From: Maylandia zebra | Lineage: Eukaryota > Chordata > Actinopteri > Cichliformes > Cichlidae | DNA length: 64,000 nt | NCBI RefSeq assembly: GCF_041146795.1 | Contig: NC_135185.1 | Coordinates: 23,022,529-23,086,528, forward strand | Direction: 5' to 3' | In this document: one piece after another, positions 51,222 to 62,500 of the stretch | Layout of the letters: every line of letters starts with the position of its first letter | Position numbering within the stretch: position 1 is the stretch's first letter | Notes under the pieces: model-generated | Told to the model about the DNA's origin: nothing | Seen by the model: only the letters and a program-made list of their open reading frames with translations | Database searches by the model: none | Translations under genes and position numbers: made by a program

Positions 51222-54200
51222 TCAGTAGTGACCTGTTTAAAAATACATAAAGTTTAGAGATTGAGTCAAATTGAAGGTTTTCTAAATAAATAGTCTAATG
51301 GCAGAAACATGGTTTAAACATACGTGGTGAGTAGGATCGTGATCGAGAGCGATATCCTCTACTATAGTAAGGAGATGGAGATCTGCGCCTGTAGGATGAG
51401 GGGAGGAAAAAAAATTTAGTTACAGTTACTGACTAATTTGAGTCTTTATCAATCATGCATCATTATCAAATCTTCGTGATCAACACTGGGATACAAACGG
51501 TGCTGGAAAAAGCACCAACCTGTATGAACGGTACTCGCGGTCATCGTAACGATCGTAGTCACGATCGTAGCCTCTATCATAGCCTCTGTCGTAGCCCCTG
51601 TCGTAGTCCCTTGAGACACGACGTGATGAGCCACCGCCGCCGCCACCGCCGCCTCCTCCACCACCACCACCACCACCACCACTTAAAACAAATGATAGTG
51701 TGTCAATTTTGCTCAAGTAACCATATAACATCTCAAGCTCCCCAGTGGACAAGCACTCACTATGTGGGGCGTCCCATGTAGATTCCTGGAGTGGGAGTAT
51801 GGGCTCGTTTGGTAATAGAGAAATCCACTCGGATCCTGCGTCCATCCAGCTCCATTCCATTAGCTCGCTCCTTGGCCTAAAATAAACACACACGCACAGT
51901 CAGAAGCAGACTAACTGAAATTGTTTGCATTGCAAATTGTTTCACTCTTCTGTAGACACTAAACAGCAGACTGGACGGACAAGACGAGCTGCATAATTAA
52001 ACAAGTTTCACTTTCACATTTGTCTTTTATGCTATTTTACTTACTATTGTTCACCTTGTACAAAACCATGGATGTGCTCTTTGAAGTTTAGTTTGAACTA
52101 AAATAGCTTTTTAACAGCAAAGAGGTTAACTATATTAGGACAAATAAGCCAACTATTTTAAGTTTTTAAATACATATCCCTATGTTATTCTACTGACCTC
52201 CTTGGAGTCCTCGCAGTTCTCAAAGTAGACAAAGGCAAAGCCTCTGGATCGACGTGACTGCTGGTCATACACAATGTTGACGTCTGCCAACGGGCCATAC
52301 TTAGAGAAAACCTCCCTTAGGTCCCTCTCAGTGGTATAGAGGCTCAAACCAAACACACCCAGACAGTTGTTGGGGTCTGGGTTGGCCTGTGAGCAGAAAC
52401 GTTGATGTGTGGGGACAAAAAAAATAATTTAAGATGAGAAATTCATGATTGTGACATGTCAACATATCTCACAATGTCACACAAACACACACACCTTAAA
52501 CTATACATCACACAGTCAACATTAAACTGTTTAATCTAAAAATTGATGACTCGCGTCTCCATAAACACCTTGAGTACAAGTTAACAAAGTAGCACCATAC
52601 CCTGTTGCCAATGTGTCGGCGTCGATTCGACATGGGGGAGCGGCTGTGGCTCCTGCGCCGGCGGTACTCAGAGCTACGAGATCGGCTCCTGGAGCGGCGC
52701 CGGCGGGAACGAGAGCGGGAACGGGAGTGGTGTCTGCGTGAACTTCGATGGGATCGAGACCTGCAGACAAAAAAATAAATAAATCACAGGTGAGGAAACC
52801 AAAATCTCACACGATTATCTTGTTATGTACCTTAAATCAGAAACCTGACTTACCTGGATTTAGATCTTGACCGAGATCTAGATCGGGACTGAGATTTGGA
52901 TCTGGAATGATGGGAACCACCTCTGGAGCGCGCTGGTGAGCGGCTAGTGGATTTAGGTGAGCCTCCAGGGGATGCGCTCCGCGAGCCGGCCCGAGAGTCC
53001 TGAACAAACCAGACTGCAGATGTCAGAAACACTCTAAAGCCAAATGTACCAAAACAACAACACTACAGGGCCTGGAGGTGACACCGCTCACCACCTTCAA
53101 TGCCCTTTTCAGAAGAAGTTAACCACATTTTCGCATTTAACAGGTTTGAGACTAAATATTGAGGAATTAGGTGAAATACTAAAGATATTTCAAGCAGATA
53201 TTAAGAAATGTAGCTTAAATATTGACTGCACAAAAAGTTAATTAAAAATAAAGAATGGAGGAATTGACCAGTGATGTGGCTGATACAGAGAGGGAAAATC
53301 ATGCATGCTATAGAGAAAAATAATAGGATGAAATAGAGTAATAACATAGCAGGCTGTTAGGAAATTACTCATACCCTGGAAAACTTCTCATCTTAACTTC
53401 ATAACTTCTTTAACTTCATTACTTCATAACAACCCTTCATTTCTTCTTTCTTCCGTTTGAATATATGACTTCTTTTTTTCCTCCTCTTCCCCCTTTTACC
53501 ATCTGCCATTACAACACTAGACGCGGGGACAGCTCTTGATCGCTTCTTTTTTCAGCATCTCTCCCATACATTAGCATGCATCAACACCATCAGCTTCAAA
53601 CAACAATAACTTCACATCTGAAACGTCTTCCGCCTTTTTCTTTCTTCCAACCTCAACCTTAACAAAGAACAAACAAGGGTGATAAGGCATGTTGGTGTCT
53701 GTTAAAACCAGAAATTTAAAAAAATGAAAAGAAAAGGGAAAAAAACATCAAGAAAAACTAGGAAACATTATTATTAGGACTGAAAAGGTGCACTTTTTAC
53801 GTTTAACTGGCCTTCATTGGGACTAAACTACAACTTACTCACAAACAGCTGAACGTTGAGGTAGCTAACTATTAACTGTACACATATGTTTGCTGCTGGC
53901 TAGTTATATTTTCAATAAGCAACGTTAGATAACAAGTAAATGAGAAAGTGAAAGCACCCGCGGCCAGGTGGCGGCCTCCTCTACCGACCGCTGCGCTTAG
54001 CAGGCCGCACGCTTTAGCTTAGCAAGCAAGCGCTAGCCCTCTTATTTTCACATAAACGCCCCAATAAACTTTAAGAATCTAAGTCTATAATTCACACAAC
54101 GTGCTTAATATCCTTGTATAAACTCGACTTTTACTAATTTCGAGGCCTGTTTAAAAAGAAAATATAGCCGTTAAACAGATCTGCAAATGTAGCTAACAGC

Positions 54201-54275
54201 TTATTTCGTCCTAACGCTGATTGTCATGAATCGTGAACTCACCTGCTCCCTGAACTCTTTCTCGTTGTCGCTCAT
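51222..54275 (-). CDS. tra2b: Transformer-2 beta splicing factor
   Basis: Nuclear SR-like splicing activator binding GAA-rich RNA. Coding exons from the start: 54243-54275, 52854-52999, 52601-52760, 52198-52386, 51761-51876, 51520-51681, 51324-51388, 51222-51232. They join to 293 residues in frame. RS1 (residues ~12-100) is followed by the RRM (~114-200) with RNP2 LGVFGLSL and RNP1 RGFAFVYF, then the linker [14 protein letters not shown], 17 glycines, YDRG repeats and RS2 ([11 protein letters not shown] ... SYSPRHY). The RRM ([24 protein letters not shown]) and GRPTY match TRA2B. The long polyglycine is closer to TRA2A, so the paralogue call rests on the RRM, on synteny with senp2 and on the poison exon. 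Tra2b is known to limit its own level through that exon. Confidence 0.93.
53375..53657 (-). promoter_or_regulatory. tra2b: Candidate tra2b poison exon (autoregulatory, NMD)
   Basis: In intron 1, a 283-nt segment has an acceptor (TTCTTTGTTAAG, then GTTGAGG) at 53657/53658 and a donor (CCAGG/GTATGAGT) at 53374/53375. It is purine-rich on the - strand, with many GAAGAA-like sites that Tra2b binds. Spliced after exon 1 it adds 26 sense codons, [13 protein letters not shown] onward, and then hits TAA at 53571-53573. Human TRA2B has a 276-nt ultraconserved poison exon at the same place. Confidence 0.75.
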
Positions 54276-54450
54276 TATAAAATAACACGTTTAGCAAATG
54301 CGTTAAAAGATATTTAACGCTAAAATTGCTCTGAAGACTAATCTTACTGCTGCCTCTACCGAAAACGCGTACTGCTTTGACCTGAACAGAAACGGTCTGC
54401 GCCTAAGGAGGACGCTTTCCTCTTCCGGTTTGAGTTTCAAGTTAAAAGCG
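54276..54450 (-). promoter_or_regulatory. tra2b: tra2b promoter and 5' UTR
   Basis: The + strand carries CTTCCGG at about 54423-54429, an ETS-type core, and a few CpGs. No TATA box was seen. The start codon at 54275 gives MSDNEKEF, matching the MSD start of the family. Confidence 0.5.
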
Positions 54451-55650
54451 CCTAAGTCAAATATGCATAAATAAAGTTTAAAGAAATCATGTATATTTTG
54501 AGCGTATTCTTATAATTTTGATTAGATCCCTTAATCAATGGAATGTAGAACTGTATTTGGAAAAACAACTTCTTACAAAAGGGGGCAATAAAATCTAGCT
54601 AAATCTAAAAGAGCTAGCAAAATCTAATCGAAAAGAGGTTCCGATATAACGGAGTGACTATATTATATCCAATATATTTATTATGTGTCGGAGTAGATTT
54701 TCTATTTAAATTTGACTTGTTGACTTGTGTTTCTAAATTACCCTTTAAACTTTCCAGGTTTAATCCGATGATAAGCACAGTTTCAGTCCTCAGTTATCCT
54801 GTTTGTACTAACAGATGTATAAAATCCCTTTATTATTGCAACTTGGTGGAGAGAGGTATTTGGATTCAAAGGGGAATTTTCTTGAATATGATGTTTTTAC
54901 TGAGAAGTATTTTTTTGAAATGCAGTAATAAAAATAATTTTCAGTGTGTTTGATGATACCACAGAAGCTGTTGTTTTATATAAATGATATAGATTGTATG
55001 GAAATTAGATTTTCCACACATACAAATTGATAAGGGGCACATTTACATCCAAGCTCTCTCCTTCACCTTAAAAAGGAAAAATCTCTTTAAAGATCAACCT
55101 GAGCTCACTCTACCTATTATCACCTAAAGAGAAAACACTTCAGTCTTAATAAAATAATAATAATAATAACACTTGTTATTAAACTTTAAAACATGTTTTG
55201 GGATTGTAATCAAACTCGGACTTTTTGGTTAACAAATCAAAATCGGTTTCCTGAGAAATAATTTTTATTTATATTAAATTTGGTGTTATAATGATGGAAA
55301 GGAAAAGAGAATTATTGTACAGCAGCTTTATTATTATGAACAAAATTTATCAAACCACTGTTCTTAATATTCATGAATGAGATGATTAATTTTCATAAGA
55401 CTTTAAAAAAATTTAAAAACCTAACATGCCTTGGACATTGCAAAAACACTATTTTGCGATTAGATCTCTGTATTTCTTTTTAATACTAACCTCCATTTTC
55501 CAGGCTTATATATTTGCAATACTTTTCCTAATATCCCTCAACACCTTTTCTTGTGGCTGATCCAGTCCACAGACACAGATTATTTGCCTTTATCTCACTT
55601 AATCTAATGATAAATCAATCAATACATAATTTAAAAAAAAAAAAAGGAGA
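54450..55650. other. AT-rich tra2b-senp2 gap, nothing recognised
   Basis: Intergenic, very AT-rich. One 99-codon open frame (54654-54953) shows no recognisable motif. Its composition is like a decayed LINE, but nothing confirms that. Confidence 0.45.
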
Positions 55651-56559
55651 AATACTTTATTTTAGCAAAAAAAAAGAAAAAGAAAAAAGACATGAGCACA
55701 AACATGCATGTGTGTACAGTAGTTTGTCTTTTAAATGGAGTATACTATAATTCGAGTCTTTGTAACAGCCCTAAATAGCCTGCTGCAGTATACTTATTGA
55801 ACAGATTCACAGCTCTAACAGCGCTTTATGGTAAATATGGAGAGACAACTATTAATACTCCAGTCATGAAGAAAAAAAAAAAAAACTATACACAGACACT
55901 CCAAAATACACTCATCCAGTCATAAATAATCGGGAATCATACATCTTGTCATTACGACAAGCACTCAATCATGCACGTTTTGTCAGACAAATGTCTGGAG
56001 GAGGTATTTTAATTGCCATTGTCTATATTTTTAGAAAAAGATTAAGTTTCACCCCAGTCATCTGCTGTCCACTCTGATCATAGCTGGGAGGGGTAAACTA
56101 CACCTAGATTGTTGGGTTGTAAATAACAAATTTCCCAACTGAAGGGAAAAAAACAAAAACAAAAAAAACTATGCCGAGCTCAGTGTGAGAAGACTTAAGG
56201 CACTTCAAGCAGCACTTCAAACAATAAGGAAACACAATCAATAACAAGTCATTCAGTCAGTAGTGCCAAAGTTTCTTTAAGACACACACTTGTTACAAAT
56301 ACTGTCTCTAATTACAACTCAGAGAATACAAAATGTTTACATGTCCCTGACACGATAAGCAACAATTAACTCTTAAGACTAGTGTTTGTTACTCCAGATC
56401 TGGAGAGCGAGACTGGGTTAGATCTCAGTCGGTAAAGTCCACTTCTTTGGCCCATTTATTCTTCTCTTACTTCACATGTAGTCACTGTACACGAGAGGTT
56501 GTTCCCACTGACTCAGTCTCTTCTGGTAGGCCATTAACAATGGATGCGACCCTTCTATT
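55650..56559 (-). other. senp2: senp2 3' UTR
   Basis: Non-coding sequence after the stop. TTTATT at 55656-55661 gives AATAAA on the - strand, next to an A/T homopolymer tract. No repeat recognised. Confidence 0.6.
55656..55661 (-). promoter_or_regulatory. senp2: AATAAA poly(A) signal of senp2
   Basis: Reverse complement of TTTATT about 0.9 kb after the stop codon. Confidence 0.55.
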
Positions 56560-59500
56560 CTATAGCAGCTTCTGATGAAGAATTTCCCAAATCATCAACT
56601 TCCTGAAGAGAGGCATGTGGCACTGTAAAGTAAGAAGCAGATGTTATTCGTATATCGTTTGTTATCTGTTCATATGTATATTTAAATTGGACTTTCATAC
56701 ATGGTTTCACACCAATTCACTGATATGCTGCAATGTGCCAAGAAAGGCAGGGATTTCAGAATACACACCTGTTTAAAGGTAAGGGGCTGTCCTCTTGCGA
56801 TATAGTCAGCATATTTACAGGCAAAAACACCGCAGTCGCTTCCATTTTTCTGCTGGGGAATCTCCTACATGCATAATACAGAGTCATTAATTTCACTGTG
56901 AGGAATAACACATTTGAAGTGTTACTTCATTCATCACAGACTTACACTAGCTTTCAAGCTTCCAACAGTCCATTTGGTGCAGTCGAGCTCTCTACCCTTT
57001 TTTGCTTTGTGCTCCTCTATAAGGTAGAGTCTGAAAAATCAGCACAATTACATCATTTATAATGCTTCAGTAAAAACAAATCTATAGTGAAAACATGTCT
57101 AACGTAGCCAGTAAAATGGAGCTTAAGAGAAAATTGACGACTCACAGTAAAAGACTCGAGATGTCATCGTGTCTCCGGCCCATCGAGTCATAAGACTTCA
57201 CTGTCTTTGACCGAAAATCTATCACCTGCAAAGAAAAAGGTGAGCGATTAAAATGTGCACTTCTGCTTCTCTGGAATAAAAACAGTGCAAACATTTGATT
57301 TGTGACAATGACTGGCAAAAATACTGATCACAGTTTAGATGTACAGAGTGAGCCTTTGCAATATTACAGGTATTTTTAGGCAGAGCAAGTCAAAAACTGG
57401 TAGATCCAAAGTGACTCACAGCCAATGCCCAGTGGACGCCTAGATGCAGAGGGACCAGAATGAGGTCAAACGTGAAGAGGTCGACAGCTTTGGTCCAGCG
57501 CTTCACAGCAGCGTGTCCTCCAGCCTGCCCGCCTCCTCCACCCCTCAGCTTTGGGAAGAAGAAGGTGCTGAAGGAGTAGACTTTTAATCGCCCTGCTTCA
57601 CCAGAGCTTCGCTCCATAATCAGGGAAAGGTAGAAGTTCATCACCTTGGTGGAGAACACAAAAATTGTAATATAAAACATGCCATACATAAACACTCATT
57701 AAAGACACACATTGAATAATCTGAGTCTACAGCTTTTTTTTAACAAAACATTTACAACAAAATAACATAAATTAGTATTTATACATGCAATTAATTAATA
57801 ATATGCATACTGGTTGGTTTAACACTCTTTGGCATTAAGGTGATGTTCTTTCTCCTACCCTGTGTACAATTTATTTAGCTCTTAGAATTAAGGAATCCAA
57901 TTTATATGGGTGATTTCGCCCTGGGCATTTGATTGTATGCAGATGATATTACCATACTGGTTGAGTCTGAAGATAATTTGTAAGACATTAAATGTATTAA
58001 ACAGCTAGTGCTATAGATGATGGTCAGCTACAAACATAATTAAATAAGTAAGAATTTTAATTTTAGGGAAAAAAGGCACACTAAGAAGCAAGAAACCTCT
58101 GGCCTGTAACACTGGATCAGACACAAATATCTTGATGCATTTACGAACTATGAAGCTGCTAGATTTAGCTGACATGTTGGGTTTTTCTTAGGACACAAAT
58201 GCATGATGCATGTGATAACTCTATATTAAATTATGCTGCAAAAAACAGGGATTTAAAGAATGCTGTGGAGCTCTTTGGTGTTTTTGAGGAAGCTGAACCA
58301 CTACAGTATCTCTACAATGACATTTTAGTAGCAATGTGAATCAAATTTGAAGAAAGATAAACATATAAGACAAATACTTAAGATATTTTGTTAACGCCAA
58401 AATTGTGAAGATGTATTCAAATTATGCCAAACATCACTGTTGAACTCTAGGATGGCAAGAGGCTATGGGGATTATGAGAGGTTGAGAATGAATTACACCT
58501 TCTTTTGTACTGCCCCTATGATTAATAAAGAATATCTAGTTAGTCCACTGGCTCAGCTCCTTTGTCACTGGTGCCTTATAAGGCTGCCTGGCCTGGGCGT
58601 GATAAATAAAATTATGCGTCACACAATAAAAATCAAGCACTCACATTAACTAACAACAATTATCTAACAATTATGAAAACAAGAAAATCAAGGTAAATAC
58701 AGACATGATTGTTTCCTCCATTGTTTTTGTGCAAAACTTGCTCTTGTCCTGTTTTTGACTTTTTGTGCTGTGTACTTTTTTGTGAAGTTTTCAAGAGCTT
58801 TTAGATTAAATAACTGTCTAAAATAACCATGAAATTTATTCTATTTAAAAACCTTTCCAGCATTTCTACTTTCTCACCTCATCGTTGAGCCAGCTGCCTT
58901 CTTGTAGTGTACCCAGGTCTCGCTGTGTGATGCGAAGTTTGAAAGCTGCACTCAGGACACGGTTGGGATCACTTTGAGCCAAAGCTCCACTCACCTCTGC
59001 TGCCATTTCCTACACACACACAGACAATATACACATTAAAAATAAATAAATAAATAATCTCAGCATAAAAAGTCCACATTAAACACAGACTCTTACCTTG
59101 GTCAGTCTGGGTATGTCTTCCTCACTGTGCCTTGTATGTGCAGAATGTGTGTCAGGCAGAGCGACAGCAGGAGCGTCTCTGTCCACGAGGTTGAGGCGAG
59201 TAGCTACCTCTGTAGAAAGATCCAAATCTGCTGGATGTTTCTGCTGCAACACAGGTCAAGATTATGGACAGGACAGACTCATATCCATGCTGTGGCATGT
59301 CAGAGAAGAGGAGGAGTGACTACCTTTATATATCCAACAGGCTGTGGGTCCTCAAAGGGTCCACTAATTGGCTTACTAAAGGTGAAACTCCCCCTGCTGA
59401 AGACGAGTCGCATAAAAGAAGTTAAAGCAATCATTCCTCGTTATGCATGACGCAGTCGTTTAAATAAAAATAGCACCGCACCAACCTGTCGTTAGCCGCA

Positions 59501-62500
59501 GATGCATTTCTCCATGTAAATAGACTTGCAGCAGCTGTGAAATAAACCATAAACCATGAACAGAAGAGTCACTGCAACATGTTTACTGATCAATATGTAT
59601 ACATGCATTTAAACCTACTTTGGGTGAAGTGACTGTGTGATATGAAAGGCTTTATTTATTCTAATAAAATATTACAAATAAACCAGAGATCAAACAGTCA
59701 TGATTTAATCAACACACCATCCCCCCCAACTAAGTATCTGGACAATTCTGTGATTGTTAAAGTTGTTTTTTCAAGTAAAAGCCACTTGTAACCTTACAAA
59801 AGAATTATATTCATTAATTGATATTTGATCATGTGTTATTGACAAAATTATTTATAGATTACAAAAAAGGGTGAAGTTAAACTAATAACAATCTGCAATT
59901 AGTTGTAATCGTCAACAATGAATAAAAACAAATCAGCTTTGTCTGTAATGGATAGCCGAGTGCCCCACCTATCTGTCCCGTCTTCCTGTGTACTGATTCA
60001 AAAGTTTTTACTGAAGCAGCAGTTTTGTGATCAACCTGTGACAACGGATCTCTGAGGATAAATACAAAATAAGCCACTTATTAGCTCATGGCCAATGGAA
60101 ATATTAAAATGAAAAGAAAAAAAACACATAAAAATCAAAGCTAATACTAACTCTTGTGGTTTTGATTGGTTAAAAGGTAGTGGCTGGCTTTTGCTGTATT
60201 TCTCTGTCACCATCTCCAGCAGCCGCCTGTAGTGCTCCTTATTATTCTGCTTTATGGCCTGAAGACACCAAAAATATCAGAAATGAACGTGCAGAGGTTC
60301 ATACTTTTAAAGTTTGATTATTGGCACTGTGAGGTGGGGAAAAGTGGAATTTAAGTATATTTTCATATATACAAATAACTGACTAATTTACCTCTTCCAC
60401 AGTAAGACTGGGCTTGTAGCAGCGGTTGTGTCCAAAGCCATTGCATGTTGGGTCAGGATTAGCATTTCCCACCCTGAGCACAGGCCTTGAGGACAGCAGC
60501 TGGAGGGATCCTCTCCTCTCCCTGTCCTTTGCTCTGTCTGGAAGCCCTACAGGGAGCGTTGTCCCACTGGATTAAAATAAAAAGAGGGAGGTAGATTAGC
60601 ATGGGACCCGTTTTCAATAGGTGGTAACATAAAAGAAAAAGAACAGCCTGAAGACTGCAAGCACAAAGGCTAAAAAAAAGGTACTGGATGACTTGTACTT
60701 TACATAAATCTCCAGTACTGAATCACTTGCCTGTATTTCCTCATTAAAGGAGGTAAAGAGCTCTGAAAAGGATTCTTTCCCTGACTCTCATTACCTCCAG
60801 CTACTGGTTTATCTTTGAAGAAAGAACATCAAAACAAATGACATTGGGTATAAGGATGAGATCATTCTGCACTGACAAGCTTGGTTGAAACACAGTGACG
60901 TGAGTATAATCATGAATTGTGCACTAAAAGGTCCATCTTCGCTTACCCATTCTCCATTCAGTACTGTTCAGCCATGAGGTGTGGAGCTCATCTATGCCCA
61001 TTAGAGCGACAGGCTGGATCAACAGAGGAAATTCAATGGAATTACAGAGAGTTACACGGATAAATAAAGTTAGCTATGAAACTGTATGTATCCACATGGA
61101 TAAAGCAGCACATGTAGTATGCATCACATCTCACAAAGAGACTCCCAAAAGACTTAAAGTGTTGTTTTGCCTAAATTAGCCATAATCGCTCCTCCATAAA
61201 GGTCCGAATCACTTGATGAGTTTGTTAACTTGTAGCTTTTCCCTGTGATTTGGTTTGTTTTCACATAGAAAATCTGAGTGAGCTCCAAGTGAACCAATAT
61301 GCGTGACTACAAACCATGTGAGAATGTTCTGTCCTATTGGCCAGATGTGTCTGGGGTGGGAGCAACAAAAGTAAATACAGGAAGAAGGGCCTGTGTTCTG
61401 GATTATTTGACAACATGGAGACTTGACATTCATTTCATAGCTAGTTGCTAGCCTGTACAGACCCTCTGCACATCTATAGTACCTTGCTGCATCCCAGAAT
61501 GCAAGGCTTATGGGACATTTTTTTTGTCTGTAAAGGTTCTCAGACATCCAGGTCATCGTACTTCAAGGAGCTTGGAAAGAAGAGCCACCTCCATGGGACA
61601 AGACTCGGCTGTCTATCTACTGTACATCTAAAAGAAAAAGGTCACTCTTTCGAGGATGACAATGTTCACATTTTGGACAGAGAAGACAGATGGTTTGAAA
61701 GAGGAGTGAAAGAAGCCATTTACGTCCACTGTGAACGACCACCTTTGAACAGAGGCGGTTGCTTACGGCACCAACTGTCTGCCATCTATAATCCAGTTCT
61801 GAGATCCCTTCCCAGACGCCTTAACGCCTACTCACATCCTGGGCCATCTAACCTCAGGAAATCACATGACAGGGTGGGGTTAGGTTAGGTTTCACAATGA
61901 CCTCACCCGAAACCTTGGCTGATTGTGACCTACACCCATCTTAACACCTTGAGTCGTCTGACTAGGTAGAGGATCATTGTCCCTCTTGGAGGACACTCCC
62001 ACGGGGCTTACATCTGGGACTCTCCACCCTTTGACCCTAGAACTGAAGAAGCTTTTCGGATGAGAGGTGAAACATCTTGAAGCAACTTAAAGAAGTGTAG
62101 ACGCTGTTCTTTCCAAGCTCCTTAGAGTAGCTGTGAAAACGCCCTAAGAAGTGGTGTGTGTCTACCTATCATTACACCTCAGCTTAGAACTCCCAGTCAT
62201 TACAGTACTTGTCTATTCGATGAACTCTGATACACTGTAGCAAACAATACCAAATGTATGCGTCTGAAGCACAGACGGGGCACTCACCTGTGTTTCTTCA
62301 TGAGATCTGGGCTTCTCACACCTCGTCAGTGATTTCCGCAGTCTGAGTAAACCTGCTACCCGAGCCACAGTCTTCTTCATGAAGCTGATGACGACATCTG
62401 AAAGACAGGACACCACAAATCACGATCACTGAATTCCACGTCAGGAAGCAAAAAATATTAAGCAGTTTTATATTCTAACAAACCTCTTTTGCGTCTTTTC

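Noticed and set aside
51222-54275. Assignment of the Tra2 gene to tra2a because of its polyglycine
   Set aside because: The RRM residues and GRPTY linker match TRA2B, as does the senp2 neighbour. The polyglycine alone is weak evidence.
54654-54953. 99-codon open frame in the tra2b-senp2 gap
   Set aside because: AT-rich with no recognised motif and no splice context; at best an old LINE scrap.
61445-61888. 147-codon open frame inside senp2
   Set aside because: It is a Penelope-like endonuclease fragment, antisense to the gene.
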